This document shows positions 38,001 to 50,900 of a stretch of DNA of 64,000 nt, in pieces. Every line of letters begins with the position of its first letter. Position 1 is the stretch's first letter. The notes beneath the pieces are model-generated. The model was not told the DNA's origin, searched no databases, and saw only the letters and a list, made by a program, of their open reading frames with translations. Source of the DNA: Pterobdella sp. o SKG-2022 (Eukaryota > Annelida > Clitellata > Hirudinida > Piscicolidae); the NCBI GenBank assembly GCA_964035795.1, contig OZ038322.1, positions 11,424,038 to 11,488,037 of the forward strand. Reading direction: 5' to 3'. The position numbers and the translations under genes are program-made.

Positions 38001-39594
38001 CTTTAATAACATGAGATTCAAAAATGAAATAAAATTTTGATAAAATTTTTTATAATGGATGTTAATTTTATTTAAATATGCTTTCAAAATGAAAAAATTA
38101 AATAAGTAAATTAAAAATTATATTAAATAAGAAACTTTATCTTGAATAATTTTATTTAAACTTTTCATTTTAAAAATATAATTAATTATATAATATAGAT
38201 TTAATTATTATTTTATTGAATATATTTTTAAAAATTACAGATATCTTCAAAAGGTTAAAAAAATGAAAATGTATACTTTGAGCCAGAGTGGGAAAATCAA
38301 GGAATCTTGCAATATGATAGAGTTCCATGGCTTCTTCAAGAAAGGAGGCTGATGATGAAGGTGCATTAAACATGGATGATGAAAGTGAAGTTGGTACAGA
38401 ACACGCACTGTTGCTTGAGTGGGATGTGGAAGATGGTAATGATATGGAAGCAGATGTGAGATTTTGTAAAAGAAAATTTTTTGATGTGCAACAACTTGCT
38501 GTTGACTTGGGTTTTTCATTGTTCACATCATTTATTAAGATTTTGTTGTCTTGATTTTGATGTATTGACATATGATTATTAAGATCTATATTGTCCAAAT
38601 ATATGGAACTCATTAGAATTCCCGCAAAACGAGCTGGAATCACTGTTTCATCTAAAAGAATTATGGTTTTTTTATTAAACTGATCAAAGGAATTATCATT
38701 ATTGTTTTCTGGTGATTCATTTTTGCTTCTTCTATTAATAAGGTTTCTAAAAAATGATGATCTAGCTGCTAGAATAGCTTTATGACAAGGCATTGGAAAT
38801 GTAAAATTTTTTTGAGATTTCCATTGTAAAAATTTATGGTGTTGGTGGGATGAAGTTGTAGGTGAATAACATTGAGAATCAGTACCTTCTGAAAACGCTA
38901 ATACTGCATCTGAAAAAATTCCTGTTTCAAGCAGAATTTTTAAATCTTGTTTTAATGAATTAGGAGCACCAAATTCTAAAGCCAGTTGACTAAGCACTGG
39001 TTTCAAATGATTCAAAGTGGCCATGTCTAATCCAAATGTTCCTGTATACAAGTATCGGAGGATTGCTGAGAACAAGTTGTTATCTACACCTTGAGTTTTT
39101 AAATTGACTTCAATTTTAGGCCGAGAACCTTTAACATGAAGAAGAAGGTCTCTAAAAAAAGTACATCTGACGCATAAAATAGATTTGTGGGCAGGATAAA
39201 CAGTATCTAAATAAACTAAATCAACATCTGCACAATATTTGTTTTCATATAAAGTAGTTAGGTCTTCTTCAATAGAAGTTCCATTAGATCTCGCTAAATT
39301 GGCCATTATGGCAAACTCTTTCAAGGAAACCATACACTCGTATTCACTTGATAGTGACTCAATTTCATTGATGCACCAGTTTGACGTGAGTTCTTTGACG
39401 TGTTTAGAGTAATCACAGTGACGATTGTTACGTCGATTTTTTATAAATTTTTTACACATTGTTGCAAATCTGGATGACTTTTTCTTCTTATCTCTGAAAG
39501 ATATCATTTCGTAATCAACGCTATTGAAAGATTGACTATTTCGACTTTGCGAGCACAAACGTTCTCCAGACGCAAATGATAACCCACTCCCCAT
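32075..39594 (-). CDS. BTBD7: BTB/POZ domain-containing protein 7 ortholog
   Basis: Ten exons (minus strand): 39594-38277, 37157-37061, 36820-36709, 36445-36370, 36113-35824, 35686-35620, 35261-35175, 34794-34695, 32951-32417, 32251-32075. They sum to 2859 bp (952 aa plus stop), all in phase; vertebrate BTBD7 is about 1130 aa. The N-terminus MGSGLSF keeps the Gly-2 context seen in BTBD7, compatible with myristoylation. Exon 1 carries two BTB domains (KYCADVDLVYLDTVYPAHKS; later FPMPCHKAILAARSSFFRNL). Later exons hold the BACK-like region (EEAMELYHIARFLDFPTLAQ, IIKWGEYRLIKNIEEQ) and the hallmark NTAHSVSKKGVKRRDL. Exon 9 carries RLRVAREFGLPDSAVKVL, then an unusual Cys-rich stretch. Vertebrate BTBD7 regulates epithelial adhesion and branching; that role here is inference. 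The splice at 34695 (GTTGTT) and the start of exon 7 are the least certain joins. Translation starts 603 bp from Sec24 in divergent orientation. Confidence 0.9.
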
Positions 39595-40196
39595 ATTTAT
39601 ATTTGTTTCAAAATAAGAAAAATATCATATCAAACGACTTTTTTCTAAGGAAGCACTAATAAATAGACAGAGCTTTGTTGTCACTTTTAGCAAAATATAT
39701 TAACTCGGTTATAAGAACAAACCCATTATTAAAGTATAATTTTTAAGATGAAATAAACTTCATGAAGTAATTTTTGAAAAATATTAAATTTTTATGGCAT
39801 AGAATAAAATTTATCGATTTAATATTTATATAAACATAAAATACTTTTAATTTTATTTGTTGTTAAAATTTAAAAATAAATCATAAGTTTTAAATGTTTT
39901 AGCTATTTTTAATTGAAATTAACTTCAAATAAAGTTTTTTCCAGCACATCAAAACGTGGCAATTTTTCGCATGCGCCGAAACGGAGCTTATTTTACGTGT
40001 ACTAAGGCACAGGGTACTTTATTCCATTTTTTGGTTTTGATATTAGTATTTGAAAAGTGCTTCAAAATCGTTTTTATACTGTTGTATTAGGTTATTACTT
40101 TTTGATATAATTGGATATATCTGAGCCTTGCACAAAAATATAAACAAGGAATAATAAGTTTCAAGTTTATAACATTATCATATCAGGCGAACAACA
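39595..40196. promoter_or_regulatory. Shared bidirectional promoter of BTBD7 and Sec24
   Basis: Only 602 bp separate the two divergent start codons. The middle (39945-40020) is locally richer in C and G, in contrast to the A/T flanks, and contains CGCATGCGCCG (39968-39978), 9 of 10 matches to the NRF1 core GCGCATGCGC. Divergent housekeeping pairs with NRF1 sites are common in animals; use here is inferred. No clear TATA box. Confidence 0.55.
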
Positions 40197-43100
40197 ATGA
40201 TGAATTCCCAGTTCATCAATGGACAACAACCTCCCTCTTATCCATATTCTGGACCGCCCTTGTCGGCACCAAACGGTTAGAAAGGTTCACTTATTATGTA
40301 AATATTTTTTTACAAAAATGTCTGTGTAAAACATTATTTTTTTTCTTTTAGATAACAATTCTAACCAACCTCCGGGAGACATTGGACAATTCAAGTAATT
40401 ATTTTCATTATATTGAAAAGTTAAATATAGGTTCCTTGGGCGTTTTTTGAAAAAATTTGAATTGTTTTTTTATTTAGCCAGCCTCCTATGCATGGACAGC
40501 CTCCATCTCAAAGGTGGATTCCACCTCCATCCAATAACATCTCCAACAGTCATTATCCTAATCAAGTTTGTTTAGTCATTTTATATTCAAAGAAATTTTT
40601 GCTAAATTTGAAATGCATTTTGTTTTTATCAGATAACTGATGGAATGAACTCAATGAATATATCTGGTCCAGGAGGACCTCCAAGTTTTCTTCAACAACC
40701 GCCCTTAAAACCTCCATTGCAAAACCAACTTTTCTCTCCACAGCAACAACTTAACCAACAAATTTCTCCACCATCGCAACAACCAACACAACCTCATAAT
40801 CAAATGCAACAACAGTTTCCACCCATGATGCAGCCTCCATTGTCTTTCCCACAACAACCACCATCATCATCATTTCCACAACAACCACTATCCTTTCCAC
40901 AACAACCGTCATCAACTTTTCATCAACAACAACCACCAACCCATCCATCTCAACCAAATAGGCCTCCTCCAAATGCTCCTCAATCATTTCCACCAAACCA
41001 GTTATCTCAAGGACCTCCAGGCAGGGTTATGCCACCTCCCAAGCAGGCTCCACCAGGAGGATTTCCTTTGCAACATCAGCCCCCACAAATGTTTCCTGGT
41101 GCACCCAACCAAGCACCAAACAACTTATACCAACAACCTAATCCTGGTTTCTATCCAAATCAACCTCCAATGGATGGTGGCTTAAATCAACCTGGATTTT
41201 CTGGGAACAGATCTAATTTTCAAGGAGCACCTATGAATCAGGCACCACGACAACACAGACTTGATCCCGATGATATGCCTTCCCAGGTTACCATTTTACA
41301 ATATTTGATTAATAATATAATTCAACTCTGACAAGACTTTTATATATTGTTCCACATATAAACAGAAAAACAACATTTAGAAATACCTTTTTTTTTTTCA
41401 AATAGATACAAGTATTGTCAGCTGATAGAGAGAGCAGAGGGGGAGTGTTTCAGACAGGCATTAGAGGACTCATACCTCCATTAGTCACCACTGATTTCAT
41501 CACTCAAGACCAAGGTCTTTTAATGCATGAAGCTTTCACAACATTTTTGTTTTTTACATATTATAATTATTTTATACAATTCCAACACTATGGTCAGATA
41601 AGATTAACAATGGCTACATATATTCAAATTGGTTCATTACTTGGTTACAAATTTTTTTTGCAGATATTTATTATGATTATTATCTTTCAATTAAATCCAA
41701 ATAAGGTGGCTGCAACCCTCGTTTCATGAGATCAAGCATGTACAGTATTCCATGCAGCAGCGACCTCATTAAACAAAGTCATCTGCCATTTGCTGTCACT
41801 ATTTCACCCTTTTCCAAGCTTCACCCTCAGGAAGTTAGTTGTGCCTTCTTTTCTCAGGCAAAATCTTTTGTAGTGTTGAACTCCAAGCTTAGTTTTAGGG
41901 TATTTTCAAGTGTTGTCTCATGTTTGTATTGTTCATGGAGTGTTGGTTTCAGTAGTAATTCAACAAAACTAAATTTAGTTACTCAAATGTCGAATTTTAT
42001 TTCAATTACTAATTTAGGCGCTTCTATTGATTTTTAGAATTATATTCTCACCAATCAATACTTAAATTTTAGCTTTGTTGTGTTATAATAGCATTTATTT
42101 CTTTGGTATTGATTATGAAGAAAAAATTCTGAGTGTGAATCATTTTGAATTAATCTGTTTTGAATATTGCCTTAGTATTAACTCATTTTGTTTGTGTAAC
42201 AATTCATAAAAAGGGCAGAACCATGAAACTTATTTGTTATATATATGCAATATCATTTCATTTGTTTTTGTTACATTCTAGTGCATACAACATGGCTAGG
42301 TAGAATCTGCATTAAATAATTTACTAATCTACTATCTAATCAATAAAACTGATACATTTCATAATAAAACCTACATACCTGAATGAGGCTTAACTGATAA
42401 ACCATGATTTTATTTATAATAATAGTACTGCTTACTTATTCAATTTTAAACCATCCACTGCCTCAGCTGCCTCCCCCAATAGTTGACTTGGGTCAGATGG
42501 GTCCTGTGAGGTGCAACAGATGCAAGGCTTACATGTGTCCCTTCATGATGTTCATTGATGGTGGTAGGAAGTTTCAATGCATCTTCTGCAACTGTGCCAC
42601 TGAAGGTGGGTGTTTTGTGGTTAAGGTTTGAAGTGAGTTTTATATATATGATCTGCTTCAGCTATTAAGGAATTCAGTGCACACATGGTTTAATTGATTT
42701 CAAATATCTTAATTTTTTTCATTGAAATTAAAATTTTTTGAAAAAAAAATTCTCTGCACATTATGTAGCTGCACTCAAAATGGCTTTTTCATATTACTAA
42801 GTAATATTACATTTTTAAAAATATGACTCAATAAATACGTAACTAGATTTTTTGCTTTACATGAATGTATTAAAAAATCTCCTTTTTTTGACGTAAAAGT
42901 TTTGAAAAACTTAGTAATTATGCATGGTTTAATCTATTTTAAAAAATTTTCTACCATACAACCATAGTACCACCGGAGTATTTTGCCCATCTTGACCACA
43001 CTGGTCGCAGAGTGGACTGCTTGGACAGGCCTGAGTTGTGTCATGGAGCTTATGAATTTATTGCCACTTCTGATTACTGCAAGGTGCATAAGCTTCATGA

Positions 43101-46100
43101 ACTTTTATTTGAACACATTATTGTATTGTTTTTGAGTTGTGGATTAATTGTTTCAAAATTTGTGATGCATAATCTATTTTTAATGCAAGGCCTTAGTTTA
43201 TGATATCTAGTGCTTTTCAAAAAGCTTTGTAGTTTGAAAAAATATAATATTTGTTTTTTCTTTTTCATTTTTTGTGTGTTTTTATCCACTCCATTATTTC
43301 ATTTGTATTAAATGTTTTTACCAATATTCTCTTATTAATAGCCTTGCTCACATTCATCTATCTATTTTTTAACAATTCAAACAATACCTCAACTTTTCTT
43401 CAACATGGAAACATCATAACCAGGATGGCAAGTTACCAAAGGAGCCTGCGTTCATCTTCATGATCGACATCTCGTACAACAGCGTCAAGAGTGGGCTTGT
43501 AAACCTGCTTTGCTCTAGACTCAAGCAAGAAATACTGGCTCATTTGCCCAAGTGAGTTTTTCTATGCTGCATTCACCCCAGCTTGTTTGTCAAGTTTAAA
43601 TGAAATATTTGGAAGTTCTGATATTGAAATATGTTGAAGAATTAGCAACCCCATTCGTTTAATTTTGAATGTAATATAGTTCATATAGTAGTGATGTATT
43701 GTTATTGCTCTTTATATTATTGAGAGAATTGGTTCTTTTCAAGGTAATTTTTCGAATACTTTTCCAAGAAGCAAATTTAAAATGCATATATTATTCAACC
43801 ATTTATTGACTACGGTTTTGATGGTTATCCTTATTTATCTATATATTGCTGTAGTATCATTATATTTATTTATACGTTATAATTTTCAACCTGCTTATAT
43901 CATACAGAGACTATGGAGATACGGAATCGCAGATCAGGATCGGATTTGTAACATATGCTAAAGAACTTCATTTTTACAACATAAAGGTATCACACATAAC
44001 TTAGAGATACTTTTAAAGCTTCTTGTTTGAATAAAATGTTTTGAATTTTTTAAAATTAAGACTTTACTGTTAATGCTGTGTTGTTGAACTATATGTATGA
44101 TGAATGCAGGGTACATTAGTGCAGCCTCAAGTGATGGTTGTGTCAGATATTAATGACGTCTTTGTTCCCCTAGTCGACGGCTTCCTTGTAAAACTCTCTG
44201 AAGCTGAAGCTATCATTGATAGGTCTTTATTATTCGAATAGTTGAAGTTTTTGATATGTTTAATTAATAATATATATTTAATTATTTTAGAGTAAATTTT
44301 TATATAAAGTTTCCAACCCTCAAGTTCGTCTATAATATTCACCTATAAGTGATCATTATACAATGTATCAACCCACAGTTTGTTGGTACAAATAAGTCAA
44401 ATGTTCCAAGAAACCCGAGAGACTGAGGTGGTGTTAGGGCCAGTGATCCAGGCTGGCTTGGATGCCTTGAAAAGCGCAGAGAGGTCTGGTAAGCTGATCA
44501 TCTTTCACACATCTATGCCCTCTTGTGAGGCACCAGGCAAACTTAAGAACAGAGATGACCGCAGTGCTTTGGGAACTGAGAAGGAAAAAGTTGGTTCTTT
44601 GAGTTTTATTTTCGTTTATAGGATTCAATTGATAAGGAAAGTTTTAACAAATTTATTTAAAGTTTTTTTGTAATTTCCAAGTTAAGTTTCAAAATTATTA
44701 CTTTTTTTTTCATTTCTTTATGTTTGGTTTCATGAATTTTAATTATTCATAAAAATAGTTTCTTTGTTATACTAAAAATCCCCATGTTCTTGCAGACCTT
44801 GTTGACGCCACAAAACTCCTTCTACACCAAGCTGGGACAGGAGTGTGTGTCAGCAGGTTGTTCAGTGGACATTTTCTTGTTCCCCAATTCATATGTGGAT
44901 CTGGCCACCATTGGCGAGGTTCCTCGTCTCACTGGAGGCAGTGTCTTTAAGTACAACTACTTCCAAGCTGATGTTGATGGTGATAATTTCATCTCTGACC
45001 TAAAGGCTCATTTATCTAAAGAAGTTGTCTTTGATGCCGTGCTACGGTTGAGAACCAGCACAGGTATAAGAGCAGTAGACTTTTTAGGAAACTTTTACAT
45101 GTCAAATACTACCGATGTTGAGTTGGCGAGTATCGTGAGTGACAAGGCCATAAGCATTGAAATAAGGCACGATGACAAGTTGACAGAAGCAGAAGGAGCA
45201 CATGTGCAAGCTGCAGTGTTGTACACGTCAGTGGGAGGCAAGAGGAGGCTGCGCATCCTCAACATGTCCTTCAACTGCTGCATCCAAGTGGCTGACCTTT
45301 TCAGAAATTGCGAACTAGACTCACTTATCAATTTCATGGCCAAAAGAGGTATCAGAGTTTTTCTTTAATTTCGATAAATTTTGTTTTAATTTTTTAAATA
45401 TTTGGTCACCGATTTTGCTATGATTTTTAAACAGCTATCAGAGAATCTCTCAATTCGAGTGTCAAGCAAGTCAGAGATCACATAACTCAGAAATGCGTCA
45501 ATATACTCGCGTGTTATCGAAAAAATTGTGCTGGTTAGATATATTTATAAATCAGTAGTAGCCTATGTAATACATTAAAATATTTAAAAAATTCTTTTTT
45601 ATTTTGTACATCCTTGTTTGCCACTAGTTAATCTTGAGGCACACTGAGTTAAATATTTTTAATAACCATATAATATTCAAGTTCGTACATCATTATATAA
45701 CACTGCGCCACATCAGGCCCTTCAGCCACAGGACAGCTCATCCTGCCTGACTGCCTCAAACTTTTGCCACTTTATGCCAACTGCGTCATCAAGAGTGGCA
45801 TCTTCCAATCAGGTTGGTTTTCTATTAGCTACAATGTCTTAAATGATTCTAATTAATAATTTATACTTTATCTTTGTATATAATTTATACATATTGATTT
45901 AAATCTATTTTTGTTAATAATATTTTATGCTATTATATTTTTATCGTTTCTACTGTCAGACAATATAAGCACGGATGACAGAAGTCACCAGATATTAGAT
46001 GTGAACAGCATGGACATTGCTGCCACCGTGGGTTACTTCTATTCCAGAGTGCTCCCTCTGGTCAGTAAACGTAACCACTTCTATTGGTGTCTGTTCCATT

Positions 46101-47074
46101 TTTTTTAATTTTAGAAATCAATTCAATTGATTTTTTGGGCAATATGTAAAATATATTGAACAAAATATAGAAGATTTTGAGTGGGAATATATTTTGAATT
46201 TTAGACAAACTTGGATTTATCGTCTCAAAGTCTACCCATCTCCATAAGAAGTACTTATGAAAAACTCAAGGATAACGGAGCTTATTTGATTGGTTGGTTC
46301 ATATACGTTTCATAAGTTTTTTATAAAAGAATCTATAAAAACTTCGTTACTTTTTAAACCATAAAGTTTGAAACTAGAATAAAAAATGTATTGTCCTATT
46401 ATATATGTTTTTACTACCACATCATAGAAAACGGCTTGGTGATGTACTTGTGGCTGGGGTTGTCAGTGGAGGCAGACTGGATGCAGCAGGTGTTTGGGGT
46501 CGGCTCGTCATCACAACTTGATATTGAAAAGGTCATTTGTGTCATTTTATATCGTTCTTGTTTAATCTTTTTATATCTAATTTTTCAAGGTTTTAATTTT
46601 ATAATCGGTAGATTTTTACTCATTTTTGGAAAAAAATGTACTATAAAGACTACTATTAATTGATTTATTTTTTTTTAATACAGGCAAAATTACAAGTTTT
46701 AGAAAATCCTTTGTCAGTAAAAGTAAGAGACATAATCAATCAAGTGAGAGAAGAAAGGAAAAGGCATATGAAGGTTAAAAACATTTGATCTTTTGGACAA
46801 GTTTAAATGCAACTATGATTGTTTGAGGATAGTTTTTCAATGTTTTTCCCAAAAGGCAAAAATAGCGTTAAATTTATATAAATTTGTAAAAAATGCCTAA
46901 TGAATTAACTTAAAACTTTTGAACACCAAACAGCTGATAATAGTGCGCCAGAAAGACCGACTGGAGCCCGTGGTGCATGTGATGTTGTCTGAAGATAAGA
47001 ACTCCTCTAAAACACTGTCTTATGTCGACTATCTTTGCCATTTACATAAAGAAATCAGAAACGCTCTTCTTTAA
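40197..47074 (+). CDS. SEC24: Sec24 (Sec24C/D class), COPII coat cargo-adaptor subunit
   Basis: Sec24 pairs with Sec23 in the inner COPII coat on ER exit sites and selects cargo. Twenty exons: 40197-40275, 40352-40394, 40478-40565, 40633-41286, 41406-41514, 41706-41833, 42467-42605, 42968-43083, 43424-43551, 43908-43986, 44110-44222, 44379-44589, 44796-45348, 45435-45533, 45717-45812, 45960-46060, 46205-46292, 46428-46531, 46684-46773, 46934-47074. The total of 3159 bp gives 1052 aa, within the Sec24C/D range. Residues 1-288 are a Pro/Gln-rich tail. Next come [14 protein letters not shown], the zinc finger (CNRC ... CIFC, about residues 380-405), the trunk ([37 protein letters not shown]), the beta and helical domains, and the gelsolin-like end ([14 protein letters not shown]). 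Every join keeps frame. ATG 40197 is followed at once by a second ATG at 40200. The wording of the zinc finger and the DQG-CNPRF region favours the C/D over the A/B subfamily. It appears intact. Confidence 0.97.
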
Positions 47075-47137
47075 GTTATAAACATTTTTATGCGATTTTT
47101 CATTTAGATAAATCATTTTATTTATCTAATTTTTATA

Positions 47138-47143
47138 AATAAA
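47138..47143 (+). terminator. Poly(A) signal of Sec24
   Basis: AATAAA 64 bp past the Sec24 stop codon, within a normal short 3' UTR distance. Confidence 0.55.
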
Positions 47144-47843
47144 GCTTACTAGTTCAATATAGTCTTAAAAATATAAATAATGAGAATATTTTGATCTTAA
47201 TAAACCTTTTTGTAAAAATTCATTTGTTCTAAAAACGTGATTTAATGCAATTATTTTAATGAGCTTTGCGTTTACATTGTTAACTATACTGATATTTCTT
47301 TGAAAATTCAAAAAAATTTTTTGATTATACTTAATTAATTTCATAAATTGTATCTACGCTTATCATTGAATAAATTGATGTTTTTAAAGCTCTTTAATAT
47401 AACATAGTTCTCATCGGACTCTTGTTGATTACAATTATTTTAAATTGGAATAGAAATAAACTTGGTATTTCTTGATTTTAAGTTCAGTCTTCAAATTTTG
47501 AGTTTCATTTATTAAAGAGTTCGCAATTATTGATTTTACGTTTCAACTTCTTTTATCTCTCAAAAAAAAAATGCGAGCATCGTTTTTACGGGTCACTGAC
47601 TTATTCTATCTAAAATGTCGCCTCAACGTTTTTGATCGTAAAAAGTGCCCACTTCTACTTAGTTGATTAAGTCATAAGTCTTTTAGATATACAAGCGAAA
47701 TGCATTATTTTGTTTTCGATAAATGAAAAAATAAATTTCAAAAGTATTTAGTGAATTTCAAGAATAGATGGCCGTTCATTTTTTGTTTTAATTAATTTGT
47801 TTCATGGAAAATCACTAATTACTGAACAATATAAAAACTTTTG

Positions 47844-47849
47844 TTTATT
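47844..47849 (-). terminator. Poly(A) signal of neurexin-like gene C
   Basis: AATAAA on the minus strand, 62 bp past the stop codon of gene C. Sec24 and gene C converge here, leaving about 840 bp between stop codons. Confidence 0.5.
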
Positions 47850-47910
47850 CTCATTTTTACTTTAAAATTTATAATTTTGTATTCTTATTCTTCCAACAGT
47901 TGACAGTGAC

Positions 47911-50900
47911 TCATACGTAAAAATAACGGAAAGAAGAAAAGTCTTGTATATAAGTCGCCTTGTTGTTTTTCGTTTTAACCAAAATAATTTTATTTTTTGT
48001 TTTTTTTAACTTTTCCAATTTTTTAGAAGGTATTTCGATGTTGTTCCCAATTTTTCTCATACTTTCTCTGGAGGATTTAACTTGTATGTCTTTTGAGGTC
48101 GATGGAAGAATGTACATCGGAGAATGCGGCGTAAATACCTTGTAAACAGTTTGGTCTTTTGTTTTCAACCTTTGTAAGCGTTTAGATATTTTAATAAATA
48201 TATTAGTTTAATGTTCATAAAATATATATGCCATAAATTTATCAAATATCTTAACAAAATAAAATAAATGTAACCAATGAAGAAAATAGAACGTCATGAG
48301 GAAAAGAGACACAATAAACAAAGGTAGAATCATCCTTATGAAGCCCCAATCTATGGTATTATCATTGTTGAGAGTTTTTTCAGGTGCCGTGGAATTTCTC
48401 ATGTCATTTGCACACTGTTTCTTTGAAGAATAATAAAAAAAAGTACTAGTTGTCCATAAATTTTTTTTCTTTTTGTCATCTTTGAAATAAATAAATTTTC
48501 CAAAGTCTTTAAAGATTGTTGGTTTCGGCCTCTGTATTTAATTTCAAAAATATTGGAAGTTATGTTAATTTATAGTAATTGAAAAATACTTTTTTCTCGG
48601 GAAGGTCCGAGGTTTTTGAGTGAGTTTTTTTATTAAATGCAGAATCATGGATGATCGAAATACTTTGTTCGGATCTGATAATGTTTTGAACAAACCTGTT
48701 TATTACAGCTTGTTTTTTGCATTATTTTTTTTTTTAATTTTCAATAAACTAATTTAAAAATTCAAGTGTATTAATGAAAAGAGTGGTTTATAAAGCTAAT
48801 TTGAACTTTTTAAAACACACAAATGCTTTCTGGAATATAATTTCACACTTCCTTTAACGCCTGTTCTACTATCTTTGTCATAAACAAGATCCAACAAACG
48901 CTGGCCGTTTAGCACTAGTCCTGTGTTGTTGAGATAACTAAAAAGTGCAATTAAGAAAAAACATTAAATATGCCACAAATGTCTCGAAAACTTATAAGTT
49001 TTGATTCATATAGAAGAGATAATTTAAAGTTTGAAAACTTTACCAACTGAAAGTTTTTAAAAGGCTCATACCGCTAATGAGTCCGACGAAAGCTTGCAGA
49101 GTCTTTCCAGCGTTCTGAACCAGCCCTATGGTCACTTGAGCCTGGTTGTTGAACGATGTCAGTTGTCGACCTGCCATCATTTGAATTTAAACAAGTATTA
49201 AATCAAAATATCATCAGATTGAACATCTAAAACACTATTTAAATGTCGAAGTGATTTTTTAAGCACCTGTAACGTTCTTATAGACGACAGCGTAATGATC
49301 CACTTGCAGAGAGGAGTTGGCGCCAAACCTTCGAAAACAGACCACGTGGTATGTGTCGTCATTGATGGTCTTCTCTCTGAACATCACTTGAAGATCAGCT
49401 GTGCCCACGTTGTACAGCACCGACAAAAAGCCCTGGTACTGCGTGTCAAGACAGTCATCCATTTTTATTATCTCAAGTGGTTTTCAAATGAACCAACATA
49501 CTATTAAAGCGAGTATAAAATCGTTGCTGTTACCACTGCTTAGTTTCAATACTCCAACTACTTCACTGCTAGCCTGAATTATTGAAGGGCGTTTGAATGA
49601 GATGTTCTTGAGTCATAATTTCTCAATTTAAAAGGTTAAATAAGTTATACATCAAGACCTGGCGAGTTTTAAGTCCAAAACACATAACATCTTGAGTCGT
49701 GTCTGACCTTTCACTCTCACTGAAGTTTATTTCTATTTCTCCGTAATCTTCATTTTTTTGTACGAATTCTTCATTTCTTTTTAAAGACTTTTCGATTTTC
49801 AATTCGTTTTGATATATGGATGTATTTAATATTTTAAAGCTTCCTTCAAAAGCGGTTTGATTTTTTGAAGATTGGAAGGATGGGCCGTTGGGTTTTTCAT
49901 TTTGTCCATTATAACTTCCAAACATATAACTCACGGCTTCTGAAAAAGTTGATTGATGTACAATGAAAACTAGTTTTTAAAATACGAATTTCTAAAATTT
50001 CTTTTTCAAACTCATTTAAATAAAAAAATTTTTGAAAACTTCTTTGAAGAATGTATATAACTCCCAGGCATAATCGACATTGAGCAAAAACGCTTATATC
50101 ATTACAAAACTCATCCACGTCCTTCATGTTTCATCACGATAAATTTTATAGCATGTCAGTCACGACTTCTTATAAGATAAATATTATGCTGGCTGTTTGA
50201 TGTTGAGATAATATCAGAGATTTTTGTTTCTACCAAAGTCAGAGGTACAAAAATTATTGAACACTCAATAGTTTTATTGAAAAGTACAAAGCGTTACGTT
50301 AAGAGTAAAATTTCCAAGTCTAGAAAATGTTACACTGTTTACAAAAAGTTTCGTACTTTTTAATGAAAATATTTGGTGTTCAATAGTTATTTTCACTTTG
50401 GATTAAGAGAGTCATCATGTCAGATGTAGTTAACAATTAAATTAATGAATCTAAAAAAGAAAATTTATTTCAGAAATAAATCGGTATAACTGAAAAAAAT
50501 GTGTTTTATTTATGAGGTAAAAAATTATTTCAAATTTTACATTGTGATTGAACATTAGAAGATCAAAAACATTTTTGTTATAAACACATGACTTTTTGAA
50601 TATGCGTTGTTTAACTCATTGCATTTCTATGAAACAATTTTTAGATATTTCTAAATACTTGACAAGCCACCAAAACTTTTCAGTACCTTAGAATCCAAAT
50701 TCAGTTTTCAGAATTTTTTTGTACCTTCCTTTTTGATACAATAAAATATAGATAGAAAAATGGAATCCATTCTTATTTTAAAAATAGTCTAAATTTTTTT
50801 AGAACATAAAAATAATAAGTTTCATTTTTGAAAATATAAAATTTATTTTTACACAAAAAATGTGACGGAAGGAAACAGTAGAATGAATGAAATAGTTGTT

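Noticed and set aside
40751..40996. Val/Glu-rich minus-strand open frame
   Set aside because: Antisense of the Pro/Gln-rich N-terminal exon of Sec24.
41726..42037. 103-codon plus-strand frame in Sec24
   Set aside because: Only 41706-41833 is exon, ending at a good donor after HPQE; the rest reads through the intron.
49295..49507. 70-codon plus-strand open frame
   Set aside because: Antisense shadow of LG6 exon 3 of neurexin-like gene C.
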